The notes: generated by a model from the letters alone, not told the origin. Numbered from the stretch's first letter, positions 1 through 6,926 are shown. The stretch is DNA of 8,606 nucleotides from Pseudohongiella sp. (GCA_030652635.1 JAUSPW010000579.1:1-8606); one strand, 5' to 3'. Program-made: numbers and translations.

Positions 1-115
1 GGTCAGGTACGGCGCTACACTCCCCGTGCTTGTGCCAATCCAAGGCTGCGGTGGCCTTTCCGAAGCCGTGTCACCGACTCACTGCAGGTTATGCGCGTTG
101 CAGCCAAACATGAGA

Positions 116-301
116 GCCCCGGCGGTGCTTGCGGCAGAGTCAGACCAATCAGGCCACGCTTATCCGGTCAGTAGACACCGGAAAGAGCGTGAGCACTGTT
201 CGAACTCCGAACGCGCCTGCGCGTGAGGGTGAGTTGCGCAGCGCCCGGTGGCTGCAGACCGGATGTGGCCGGTCTGACTCTGCCGCAGGCACCGCCGGGG
301 C
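116..301. repeat. Long imperfect inverted repeat (186 bp, MITE-like or large hairpin)
   Basis: The outer arms 116-146 and 271-301 are complementary at 30 of 31 positions. Pairing resumes inward: GGCCAC (152-157) with GTGGCC (265-270), ATCCGGTC (162-169) with GACCGGAT (257-264), and CACCGG (176-181) with CCGGTG (245-250). Small bulges of 5 and 4 bases occur on the left arm only. The centre carries its own hairpin, ACGCGC (211-216) with GCGCGT (219-224). Such a structure could be a small non-autonomous transposable element, a recombination site or a structured RNA. I found no target-site duplication at the outer ends and no obvious integron attC core boxes at those ends, so its class is undecided. 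Confidence 0.8.
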
Positions 302-302
302 G

Positions 303-327
303 GCCACTCTTTAAAGAGTTAAGTGGC
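303..327. repeat. Nested palindromes next to the long inverted repeat
   Basis: ACTCTTTAAAGAGT (306-319) is a perfect 14-bp palindrome. The flanking GCCACT (303-308) can instead pair with AGTGGC (322-327), giving two mutually exclusive hairpins. The site starts two bases after the long inverted repeat ends. It could be an operator or part of the same element; nothing in the sequence decides between these. Confidence 0.5.
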
Positions 328-449
328 GCTTTGTTTTCGACACTATCAGCGATCTTTTCTGAGTAAATGATGTGCTGACAAAGCCCGAGCGCCCTGCCTG
401 ACGGCAACCTCGCGTTGACAAGGCCAATGCGCTGGGGAACACTCAGGCT

Positions 450-2177
450 ATGGATTATTACAACAACAACGCCGACCAACTGTTTCATCGTTATGAATCC
501 CTACAGTCGGAGCGGGTTCATGAGCGTTGGCTGTCACTGCTGCCCACACAAGCGGGCCAAGCGTGTGACATCGGCGCCGGATCTGGCCGGGATGCACGTT
601 GGCTGGCAGCTCAGGGCTGGGATGTGGTTGCCGTGGAACCCAGCCATCTGCGGGAACGAGCTACAAAAAATGACAGCACCCAGAATCCTGCAACGAACCT
701 GTCAAAAACCGGCAGCATCACCTGGCTGGATGACTCACTGCCCGAGTTAAAAAAGCTGCGCGCGCTGGATCAACGTTTTGACCTGATCCTGATGAGCGCG
801 GTGTGGATGCATCTGCCTGCCAGCCAACACCAACGCGCCATGCGTATTGTCAGCGAACTGCTCGCTCCCGGTGGTTTGCTGATGATTTCTTTGCGTCAAG
901 GCCCCGATGACAACAACCGTTTTTATCCGGTCAGTGCCGAGGATGTTATCGCGCTTGCCCATGAACGCGCCTTGATCAACAAACACCAATCGCGCGGCCC
1001 GGATTCTGTTCGGCCGGAGATTGAGTGGGATTGTCTGGTGTTTCAGCTGCCGGATGATGGCACCGGCAGTTTACCGCTGCTGCGTCACATCATTGTTAAT
1101 GACAATAAGTCTGCTTCTTACAAGCTGGGTCTGCTGCGCGTGCTGATACGCATCGCAGAAGGGGCTCCGGGTATGGTGACCAAACGCACGGATGACTGGG
1201 TCGAAATACCATTCGGGCTGGTGGGATTGTATTGGATCAAAACGTATCTGCCGCTGGTGCTCAAGCACAATCTGATCCAGGCTCCCAAGGCAGATCACCT
1301 TCAAAAAACGGGTTATGGCTGGGCAAAACCACAACACTTTTACAGCCTACAGGATCAGTCTGCTTATGATCTGCGAATCGGTGCCCGATTTGATGCTGAA
1401 ACCGCAAAGCGACTTAGGGGAGCAATTCAAGACGCCTGCCTGAATATCAAAAAAATGCCCGCGACTTTCATCACCTACCCCGGACAAAACCGACAGTTGT
1501 TTGAATGTGAGACCCGAACTGTGCGGCCCAAAGATAACAGCTGGCAAATCACCAAAGAAAGCCTGCAGCAATTTGGCACGTTCAGAATCCCGGCACATCT
1601 CTGGCAAACCATGAGTCAGTATGCCTGCTGGCTGGAGCCGGCCATTCTGAACGAATGGGTGAAGCTGATGCAGGGCTGGCGGGCGGAATACAATCTGAAT
1701 GTTTATAACAACGTGTTCCAATGGATTGATGCTGATCGCGATACGTCAACCACACGAGACCGTTTTAAACAGTTACAGAAAAATGGCGCGACCCTGCAGT
1801 GCGTATGGACTGAGCAGGCTTTAGGCAATGAACGCTTCGCCATTGACCATTGTTTCCCATGGTCTCGCTGGCTGAACAATGATCTGTGGAACCTCATGCC
1901 AACCACACAGCAAGCCAATAGTGCAAAAGGCGACAAATTGCCCTCAGCCGCGCTTTTGCAGCACTCACGAATCTTGATTGTGGACTGGTGGCGGCAAGCC
2001 TACCTGGATGACAACAGCCTGCAGCAACAATTTTTTATCGAAGCGCAATCCGCACTGCCTTTACTTGACGACAACACAAAAACACTGGCGCCGGTGTTCC
2101 ATGCCATGCAGCACCAGCGTGCGCGATTGAAGGCCAATCAGCAATTGGCCGAGTGGGGATATCTGCGAAGCCGGTAG
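450..2177 (+). CDS. Fused SAM-dependent methyltransferase / HNH endonuclease, 575 aa
   Basis: The protein has two recognisable halves. Residues about 1-200 are a Rossmann-fold class I methyltransferase: glycine-rich SAM-binding motif I (DIGAGSGRDA, 40-49), the acidic strand-2 end (AVEPS, 61-65), and a motif IV position reading DLILMSAVWMHL (111-122). It has no (D/N/S)PP(Y/F) or PC catalytic motif, so it does not resemble a DNA adenine or cytosine methylase and is closer to small-molecule or TehB/UbiE-like enzymes. Residues about 205-300 contain a helical segment (SYKLGLLRVLIRIAEGAPG, 223-241) of a kind I associate with HNH proteins. Residues 451-497 carry an HNH motif: C451, D466-H467, P470, N481, N490, K493; the usual paired cysteines are incomplete. 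No signal peptide is seen, so it should be cytoplasmic. The start ATG fits the family's opening (MDYYNNNADQLFHRYESL), with GGGGA 11 bases upstream as a weak ribosome site. The gene stands alone. Function is not established; nucleic-acid cleavage coupled to methylation, possibly in defence, is inference. Confidence 0.85.
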   Translation: MDYYNNNADQLFHRYESLQSERVHERWLSLLPTQAGQACDIGAGSGRDARWLAAQGWDVVAVEPSHLRERATKNDSTQNPATNLSKTGSITWLDDSLPELKKLRALDQRFDLILMSAVWMHLPASQHQRAMRIVSELLAPGGLLMISLRQGPDDNNRFYPVSAEDVIALAHERALINKHQSRGPDSVRPEIEWDCLVFQLPDDGTGSLPLLRHIIVNDNKSASYKLGLLRVLIRIAEGAPGMVTKRTDDWVEIPFGLVGLYWIKTYLPLVLKHNLIQAPKADHLQKTGYGWAKPQHFYSLQDQSAYDLRIGARFDAETAKRLRGAIQDACLNIKKMPATFITYPGQNRQLFECETRTVRPKDNSWQITKESLQQFGTFRIPAHLWQTMSQYACWLEPAILNEWVKLMQGWRAEYNLNVYNNVFQWIDADRDTSTTRDRFKQLQKNGATLQCVWTEQALGNERFAIDHCFPWSRWLNNDLWNLMPTTQQANSAKGDKLPSAALLQHSRILIVDWWRQAYLDDNSLQQQFFIEAQSALPLLDDNTKTLAPVFHAMQHQRARLKANQQLAEWGYLRSR

Positions 2178-2216
2178 CAAGTTGTCAACCCAAACTGTGC
2201 GTCACAAGGTTTACAA

Positions 2217-2256
2217 CCGGTACTTTGCAATATTTCCAGCCGGTACTTTGCAATAT
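2217..2256. repeat. Two direct 17-bp repeats, 23-bp period
   Basis: CCGGTACTTTGCAATAT occurs at 2217-2233 and again, identical, at 2240-2256, with a 6-base spacer. A partial match (CCGGTA) also lies at 2171-2176 at the end of the preceding gene. A 23-bp period places the copies on nearly the same face of the helix, as expected for tandem protein-binding sites. Insertion sequences of the IS21 family carry multiple short direct repeats near their termini, and this sequence has that style, so an orphan IS end is a reasonable alternative to an operator. No transposase gene lies nearby. Confidence 0.75.
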
Positions 2257-2277
2257 CCCCTCTCTCTTGCTCCGCGC

Positions 2278-2296
2278 TTGACCCACTTTGCGTCAA
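2278..2296. promoter_or_regulatory. Small inverted repeat upstream of the amidase gene
   Basis: TTGAC (2278-2282) is mirrored by GTCAA (2292-2296) across a 9-base spacer. The spacing would suit a dimeric regulator, but arms of five bases can arise by chance. It lies about 110 bases before the amidase start. Confidence 0.2.
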
Positions 2297-2343
2297 AACA
2301 CCCGCTTGTAAGCGCTGGCAATCTGCATTTAACTAGCAGCCAG

Positions 2344-2372
2344 TTGACAACGATCTGCTTGCAGCCTGCTTA
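2344..2372 (+). promoter_or_regulatory. Weak candidate promoter for the amidase gene
   Basis: A perfect -35 hexamer TTGACA (2344-2349) is followed after 17 bases by TGCTTA (2367-2372), which matches the -10 consensus poorly. The site sits about 35-60 bases before the ATG at 2406, a sensible place. Confidence is limited by the -10 element. Confidence 0.25.
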
Positions 2373-2405
2373 AGCGACCAAGCCACCACGCGACGGGATT
2401 GATTC

Positions 2406-3953
2406 ATGAGAAATATCAGCCGATTTATCCAGCGACTTTGTGTTGTGCTATTGCCATGGCTGAGTGTTGCCGCTCATGCGCAGGACTGGCAGGAGCTCAG
2501 TATCGCGGACATCATGCGCGGTTATCAGTCCGGTGAGATCAGCAGTGAGGCGTTGACGCGCTATTACCTGCAGCGCATACAGACACTGGACCAGCAGACA
2601 GGGGTCAATGCTGTGGTGACGCTCAATCCAGATGCTTTGGCTGATGCCATCGCCGCCGATCAGCAACGCGCAGCGGGCAATGGCACGGGCGCGCTGCATG
2701 GTGTTCCGATGCTGATCAAGGACAATATTGACGTCAAGGGACTGCCCACCACCGGCGGCTCGCTGGCGCTCAAGCACAATATTGCAAGCAGCGATGCATT
2801 TCTTGTAGCGCAGTTGCGCGCAGCTGGCGCCATCATTGTGGGAAAAACCAATATGGCTGAGTGGGCGTTCAGCCCTAATGTCACGGTCAGTTCGGTCGCT
2901 GGCATGACGCGCAATCCCTACAATCTGTTGCACACAACTGCCGGTTCCAGTGGCGGCACGGGAGCAGGTGTCGCAGCCAATTTTGCGGTGGCTGGTATCG
3001 GCACGGATACCGGCAATTCCATCAGAGGGCCGTCTTCTCACAATGCGTTGGTGGGCATCCGCAGCACCATGGGGCTGACCAGTCGCATGGGGGTGATTCC
3101 CTTGTACCTGCGCAATGACATCGCCGGGCCAATGGCCAGAAGCGTGGCAGATGCCGCGACCATTCTGCAGGTTATCGCAACAGCAGATCCCGCTGATCCG
3201 GCGACCCGTCACCGACCAGACAACGTCGATCGCAATTATCTGCAAGCGCTCAACACCGACGCACTGCAAGGTGCGCGCATCGGCGTGATGCGCTATTACA
3301 CACAACAGGCTTCGATTGATCCGGCGGTACTGCCGCTGTTTGAGCAGGCGTTGGCGGATCTGCGTGCGCAGGGGGCGGTGCTGGTTGAAGACTTTGCGAT
3401 TGCCGGATTTGAGGATCTGATACAGAACAACTGGTGCAATACGTTTCAGGACGATGTGAATCAATACCTGTCACAGCAAACACACGCCTTTGCGACGCGA
3501 TCGCTGGCGCAGGTACTAGAGTCCGGCTTATTCCTGCCATCAGTCGCGGGCAGTCTCAACAGCATGGTAGAAAACGCCCGCACCAATGCACAGTGCCCGG
3601 ATTTATTTGAGCATGAACGCAACATCCACTTCAGGGAGGCGGTGTTGTCCGCCATGCAGAGTAGTGGCGTCGACGCCCTTGTGTACCCCACCTGGAGTCA
3701 CCCCGCGCGCCTGATCGGCGACAACAGCGGTCCGACCGGGGACAACAGTCAACACATCGCGCCGCATACCGGGCTGCCAACTATCACCGTGCCCATGGGT
3801 TATAACGCTGACGGCCTTCCATCGGGCCTCAGCTTGCTGGGGCCGCTGTACAGCGAGGCACAACTGATTGGCTTTGCGTACAGTTATGAGCAGGCGACAA
3901 AACATCGGCGTGCGCCGGAGCTGGCGACAGCACAACATAATGAGCAAGATTAA
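2406..3953 (+). CDS. Exported amidase-signature family hydrolase, 515 aa
   Basis: This is an amidase-signature (AS) enzyme that hydrolyses a carboxamide bond; the substrate cannot be read from the sequence. The Ser-cisSer-Lys triad is visible: K105 in MLIKDNID, S181 in the GSSGG loop (180-184), and nucleophile S205 in DTGNSIRGP (201-209). The 24-residue gap between the two serines equals that of fatty acid amide hydrolase. Length is normal for the family. The N-terminus (RFIQRLCVVLLPWLSVAAHA, then QD) is a Sec signal peptide with likely cleavage after A25, so the enzyme should be periplasmic. The start is supported by the signal peptide; GGGA at 2395-2398, 7 bases upstream, is a modest ribosome site. 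The TGNS sequence in place of TGGS is, to my knowledge, common in this exported subgroup. It is not GatA of the tRNA amidotransferase: it is exported and no gatB or gatC is adjacent. It is converged upon by the toxin-antitoxin genes downstream. Confidence 0.93.
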   Translation: MRNISRFIQRLCVVLLPWLSVAAHAQDWQELSIADIMRGYQSGEISSEALTRYYLQRIQTLDQQTGVNAVVTLNPDALADAIAADQQRAAGNGTGALHGVPMLIKDNIDVKGLPTTGGSLALKHNIASSDAFLVAQLRAAGAIIVGKTNMAEWAFSPNVTVSSVAGMTRNPYNLLHTTAGSSGGTGAGVAANFAVAGIGTDTGNSIRGPSSHNALVGIRSTMGLTSRMGVIPLYLRNDIAGPMARSVADAATILQVIATADPADPATRHRPDNVDRNYLQALNTDALQGARIGVMRYYTQQASIDPAVLPLFEQALADLRAQGAVLVEDFAIAGFEDLIQNNWCNTFQDDVNQYLSQQTHAFATRSLAQVLESGLFLPSVAGSLNSMVENARTNAQCPDLFEHERNIHFREAVLSAMQSSGVDALVYPTWSHPARLIGDNSGPTGDNSQHIAPHTGLPTITVPMGYNADGLPSGLSLLGPLYSEAQLIGFAYSYEQATKHRRAPELATAQHNEQD

Positions 3954-4009
3954 GTACGCTGATATCTCAACAGGAAAACTTAAATGCAGTTCTTATATGA
4001 TCGGTGTAT

Positions 4010-4306
4010 CTAACCCGCTGTCGGCCACTGCTGCGCACTGTGGAGAACACGCAAAACTTCAATGCAATGACTGCTTGCGCTTGCTTTATAGATGACAACA
4101 AACGGGGTGCCATTAATAACCAGTTCGCGCGTATGTTTCAATCGTCCTTGACGGCCAGCACTGGGATGATCAGACAGGATCAAGTTGACGCTATCGATTA
4201 TTTTTATCACAGCATCAATCGCAACAATGGGGTTGTTTTCTTGTGCAATATACGATTCGATTTCTTCTAAATCGATGAGCGCTAAATCAGTCCACTTGAG
4301 CAGCAC
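4010..4306 (-). CDS. parE: ParE/RelE-superfamily toxin, 98 aa
   Basis: The protein matches the ParE-like toxin pattern: two N-terminal helices (LIDLEEIESYIAQENNP, about 10-26), a basic strand region with HTREL (58-62), a TPFVVIYK strand (67-74), and the C-terminal signature VLRVLHSAQQWP. Length is typical (90-100 residues). Known ParE toxins poison DNA gyrase, while RelE relatives cleave mRNA on the ribosome; the family resemblance here is closer to ParE, but the target is inferred. Translation starts at a GTG (4304-4306) lying inside the end of the antitoxin gene, a 20-base overlap that suggests translational coupling. Base composition is more AT-rich than the neighbouring hydrolase genes, consistent with acquisition as a mobile module. 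Confidence 0.9.
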   Translation of the reverse strand: MLLKWTDLALIDLEEIESYIAQENNPIVAIDAVIKIIDSVNLILSDHPSAGRQGRLKHTRELVINGTPFVVIYKASASSHCIEVLRVLHSAQQWPTAG

Positions 4307-4535
4307 GCTTGGCTTCCCATTTGGATTTTACGTCATCATGGTTGGTCAATCGCCCCTCTTCTGCTGCTTTCACGCCTTTTTCTACCTCGCGGATAAACCA
4401 CTCTTCACGTGCAACATACTGTTTAATGGCTTCAGCCATTAACCAGGCTCGGGGTCTATCCATCGCGTCTGCCATGTGACCTACGCGAGCCAAGGTCTCG
4501 TCATCCAGTCTCACCGATGTAGCTTTTAAGCGCAT
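4287..4535 (-). CDS. parD: Ribbon-helix-helix antitoxin, ParD/CopG type, 82 aa
   Basis: The N-terminus (ATSVRLDDETLARVGHMADAMDRPRAWLMAEAIKQYVAREEW, residues 5-46, cited as ATSVRLDDET ... IKQYVAREEW) is a ribbon-helix-helix DNA-binding domain: a basic beta strand followed by two helices around a DRPRAWL turn. The C-terminal part (about 47-82) is acidic to amphipathic and would wrap the toxin. It neutralises the downstream-encoded ParE-like toxin and, by analogy with the family, should repress its own operon. Antitoxin-first order and the 20-base overlap with the toxin gene are classic. The ATG is preceded by GGAG with a 7-base spacer. A 19-bp inverted repeat directly upstream is the likely operator. 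Confidence 0.88.
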   Translation of the reverse strand: MRLKATSVRLDDETLARVGHMADAMDRPRAWLMAEAIKQYVAREEWFIREVEKGVKAAEEGRLTNHDDVKSKWEAKRAAQVD

Positions 4536-4542
4536 AACGATT

Positions 4543-4546
4543 CTCC
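4543..4546 (-). promoter_or_regulatory. Ribosome binding site of the antitoxin gene
   Basis: GGAG on the minus strand, 7 bases from the ATG at 4533-4535. It abuts the operator palindrome, so a bound repressor or an RNA hairpin at that palindrome would also affect translation. Confidence 0.65.
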
Positions 4547-4572
4547 GAGGTTCTCTGTGAACCTCAAGTATA
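4547..4572 (-). promoter_or_regulatory. Toxin-antitoxin promoter (-10) and inverted-repeat operator
   Basis: On the minus strand a TATACT -10 hexamer (4567-4572) is followed after one base by a perfect inverted repeat, GAGGTTC - 5 bases - GAACCTC (4547-4565). The repeat would cover the transcription start. This is where a ribbon-helix-helix antitoxin would be expected to bind for autoregulation. I see no convincing -35 hexamer at 16-18 bases from the -10; TTGACG at 4605-4610 (minus strand) is too far away. Confidence 0.6.
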
Positions 4573-4670
4573 GCTAGTCACTTCCTCAAAGTCTTGCCCC
4601 GTTTCGTCAACGGCATATGCTATGCGTACCTTAGCCGCACCATCTGATCCTGTCATAGTATTCTTGGGCT

Positions 4671-5795
4671 TTAAAAGCCAACCATCTGATCGATTAATAT
4701 ATCTCCGTCAACACCCCGTATCTGCATAACCACCGCCGGCGGCTGCATCGACCAGTCGATGTCGATCATGCCGACATTGGCGCGCGCGAAGGCCTCGCCG
4801 ACGCGATGACGGTTGGGGCTGATGGCCTGCCACTCTTCGGTGAGGCCGGAGGAGGTCATTTCCATCAGTGGGAATGGCAGGCCGCTGTTGTCGATGCGGC
4901 TGAATTCTGACCAATGGGTGTCGCCGGAAATGATCACGGTTGGCACCACCGGGGAGGTTTGCAGCAGGTTAAAAAAGCGCTGCCGGTCGGCCGGAAAGTT
5001 GGCCCAGCTTTCCCAGCCGGTGAAGTCGGCGAGCAACTGTATGCTGGAGCCGATGATGCGCAGGTCGGCCTCCACGTGCAGCTGCTGTTGAAACCATTGC
5101 CACTGTGCTTCGCCGAGCATGGTGGCGCCGGGCTCCAGCGACGCGTCGTAAGGTCCCATGTCCTGCGCGAGGCGGCTGGTACGTTTATCCGCATCAGCGA
5201 CTTCGTGCAGCTCTGTGCGATTCCAGCGCAGATCCAGCAGAATGATTTGCACGGTGTTACCGGGCTCGCCGTAGACATACGAGGTATAAATGCCATCCGG
5301 GCGCGAACGACGTTCGGAGTCAGCTGGCTCGCCAAAAAAATCCAGCATCGCTTGCCGCGACGCTTCTTTTGACGGGTACTCAAGTCCACCATCGTTGACG
5401 CCGTAGTCGTGATCATCCCAGATGGCTACTACCTCAGTCTGTTCGCGCAAGCGTTGGAAACCTGGCACTGCGCCGAGCTTTTCATATTTGGACTGCAGCA
5501 CCGCGGCGTCTTCGCTGTCGCCATAAATGTTGTCGCCCAGAAACACAAACACATCAGGTTTTGCCGTATTAACGACGTCCCAGATGGGTTGTGGTTTGTC
5601 CTGATGAACGCAGGAACCAAAGGCGATGCGTGAGACGGGGCCGTTGCGTGATGCGCGTTGTGCCGGCGCTTGAGAGGACGTCTGCGCTTGAGCACCAACA
5701 GGTATTCGCAGCACTGCGGCACCGGCGATCAACGCGCCCAGCATTCGAGTAAATACACGCCGGGAAAACGGCCTGCGCAACAGATCAGTGATCAT
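4671..5795 (-). CDS. PhoD-like alkaline phosphatase/phosphodiesterase, Tat-exported, 374 aa
   Basis: This is a PhoD-family metallophosphatase expected to release phosphate from mono- or diesters in the periplasm. Visible motifs in order: FGSC (59-62), LGDNIYGD (86-93), WDDHDYGVND (126-135), LLDLRWNR (186-193) and SGDTHWSE (290-297), which supply the metal ligands of the family, including D88 and N89, D127-H129 and H294. The N-terminus carries a twin-arginine signal: SRRVFTRM (11-18), then a moderately hydrophobic stretch ending near AQAQ (35-38). Tat export fits PhoD enzymes, which fold with metals before export. Its ATG overlaps the stop of the upstream gene in an ATGA, so the two are translationally coupled. 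At 374 residues it is shorter than the well-known Bacillus PhoD and lacks that protein's additional N-terminal domain. No symbol is assigned because the exact substrate is unknown. Confidence 0.9.
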   Translation of the reverse strand: MITDLLRRPFSRRVFTRMLGALIAGAAVLRIPVGAQAQTSSQAPAQRASRNGPVSRIAFGSCVHQDKPQPIWDVVNTAKPDVFVFLGDNIYGDSEDAAVLQSKYEKLGAVPGFQRLREQTEVVAIWDDHDYGVNDGGLEYPSKEASRQAMLDFFGEPADSERRSRPDGIYTSYVYGEPGNTVQIILLDLRWNRTELHEVADADKRTSRLAQDMGPYDASLEPGATMLGEAQWQWFQQQLHVEADLRIIGSSIQLLADFTGWESWANFPADRQRFFNLLQTSPVVPTVIISGDTHWSEFSRIDNSGLPFPLMEMTSSGLTEEWQAISPNRHRVGEAFARANVGMIDIDWSMQPPAVVMQIRGVDGDILIDQMVGF

Positions 5796-6919
5796 CTCGG
5801 CAGAAACTCCGTCATCGGTTTGCCCATGGCTGGATTGTACTGAGTATAGTCCTCACCCATCCAGTGCAGCAGGGTTGCTGCGATTTGATTCGCACCTAGA
5901 CACTCGCGGGTGGGCAGCAGACCATTAGCTGGGACACCCGGCCCCATGGCGGCCATCCAGATATTTTCAGAACCGATAATACCCTGCGGGTAATCTGCGG
6001 CCAGCCCACTCATGTAGTTTTCAACTGCGCGTTTGCTGGCGTGGTGCAACCAGCTCTCCAGCGGCTGTTCGCCGCGGCCGTGATCCACGGTAATAAAAAT
6101 GGCGGTGTTGTCCTTGTAGTAGTCCAGACTCTGTAATGTGTTCCAGACATCCTCGATAAAACCATCCACTCGGCGCGTTGCCACCACATACTCGTCATAG
6201 TCGCCTTCGTGCGCAAAGTCATCCGGCTCGCCATAGGCAATATGCAACAGACGGCTTTCGGTGCGCTTTAACCACGAAAGCGCATAGTGGTGAGTAAAGG
6301 CATCGTGACGCACGGTAGGCCAGTGCGGCGACACATCGGCGTGCAGCGTGTTTAACATCTCTTCAAACTCAGTGGCCGGCTGATCACTTAAGCCAATATT
6401 GACCGGAATACCGCTGCGCTCAACGTTATAAATTGCCGGGAATACATTCCATGACGCAAACGCCGCCATGCGCCCGGCAAACGCAGGATTTGCACTCAAC
6501 AGCTCGAGCACGGTCTTTTCCGGATTGGGGACGGCGGCATTGGAGTTGATGGCGTCATTGATCACGCCACTCAGAATTTCATTGTATCCGGGGTATGAAA
6601 AATTCCAGTCATTGGTCAGCACCGCACATGAACCCTTGCTGTGATCACCCACCACGGTGCCCTGCGACATCACCGTGTTATGCAAAAACGGCATCAGTTT
6701 CTGCGCGCGCTGCGCAGGATCATCATGCCAGAACTCAGCCATTAACTGCCCGGCCACATCCGAGTATTCCTCGTGTGTCGCCAGCGCCGCGCTGATGCCG
6801 GAAAACGCCTCCTGCCAGCGCACACCATCAATGGTGATCAACACCACATTGTCGGCAGCGAGCACAGACTGTGTGCTGAGCAGGGTTATCAGGGCTGCGC
6901 CTGACAGATAATTCTTCAC
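5792..6919 (-). CDS. Exported alkaline-phosphatase-superfamily phosphodiesterase (NPP-like), 375 aa
   Basis: The fold is that of the alkaline phosphatase superfamily (nucleotide pyrophosphatase / phosphodiesterase-like). The first metal-binding aspartate is D31 in VVLITIDGVRW (26-34 region). The probable nucleophile region is FSYPGYNEILSG (107-118), with S108 as candidate. The second metal site is EPDDFAH (231-237) and the DH pair is D279-H280 in VDHGRGE. The N-terminus (KNYLSGAALITLLSTQSVLA, then AD) is a Sec signal peptide cleaved near residue 21. The start is a GTG at 6917-6919 with AGGAGA 7 bases upstream. It is the first gene of a two-gene operon, ending in an ATGA overlap with the PhoD-like gene. 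Together they would hydrolyse organic phosphates outside the cytoplasm. A sulfatase or phosphoglycerate-mutase-like activity cannot be fully excluded from motifs alone. Confidence 0.87.
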   Translation of the reverse strand: MKNYLSGAALITLLSTQSVLAADNVVLITIDGVRWQEAFSGISAALATHEEYSDVAGQLMAEFWHDDPAQRAQKLMPFLHNTVMSQGTVVGDHSKGSCAVLTNDWNFSYPGYNEILSGVINDAINSNAAVPNPEKTVLELLSANPAFAGRMAAFASWNVFPAIYNVERSGIPVNIGLSDQPATEFEEMLNTLHADVSPHWPTVRHDAFTHHYALSWLKRTESRLLHIAYGEPDDFAHEGDYDEYVVATRRVDGFIEDVWNTLQSLDYYKDNTAIFITVDHGRGEQPLESWLHHASKRAVENYMSGLAADYPQGIIGSENIWMAAMGPGVPANGLLPTRECLGANQIAATLLHWMGEDYTQYNPAMGKPMTEFLPR

Positions 6920-6926
6920 AGTGTTT

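Larger units (their letters stand above)
1..449. other. Non-coding left flank with extensive inverted repeats
   Basis: I see no convincing gene here. The short open frames on both strands have no ribosome binding site, no family resemblance, and run through inverted repeats, so they look accidental. The stretch holds a small hairpin (AAGGC 42-46 with GCCTT 54-58), a long imperfect inverted repeat at 116-301, and a 14-bp palindrome at 306-319. The last 120 bases before the methyltransferase-HNH gene include a perfect TTGACA at 415-420, but there is no good -10 hexamer at the right distance, so I do not call a promoter. Confidence 0.6.

Noticed and set aside
116..324. Integron attC site
   Set aside because: A GTTAAGT (318-324) fits the GTTRRRY core, but no matching RYYYAAC inverse core lies at the other end, and the hairpin is longer than usual attC sites.
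168..488. 106-residue open frame on the minus strand in the left flank
   Set aside because: It runs through the long inverted repeat, has no family resemblance or ribosome site, and overlaps the start of the methyltransferase-HNH gene.
2182..2373. 63-residue frame downstream of the methyltransferase-HNH gene
   Set aside because: Its start is not supported by a ribosome site and its content is the translated tandem repeat plus low-complexity spacer.
2985..3050. TGNS in place of the usual TGGS at the amidase nucleophile as a possible defect
   Set aside because: The nucleophilic serine, cis-serine and lysine are all present, and I recall this variant being common in exported amidases.
2448..3464. 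338-residue frame antisense to the amidase gene
   Set aside because: Its arginine-, cysteine- and histidine-rich composition is typical of the shadow of a GC-rich gene, and the sense strand encodes a complete amidase with its catalytic triad.
4639..4691. 11-bp direct repeat ACCATCTGATC (4639-4649 and 4681-4691) as an insertion scar around the PhoD-like stop
   Set aside because: One copy encodes the C-terminal residues of the enzyme, the repeat is short, and nothing mobile lies between the copies, so chance is likely.
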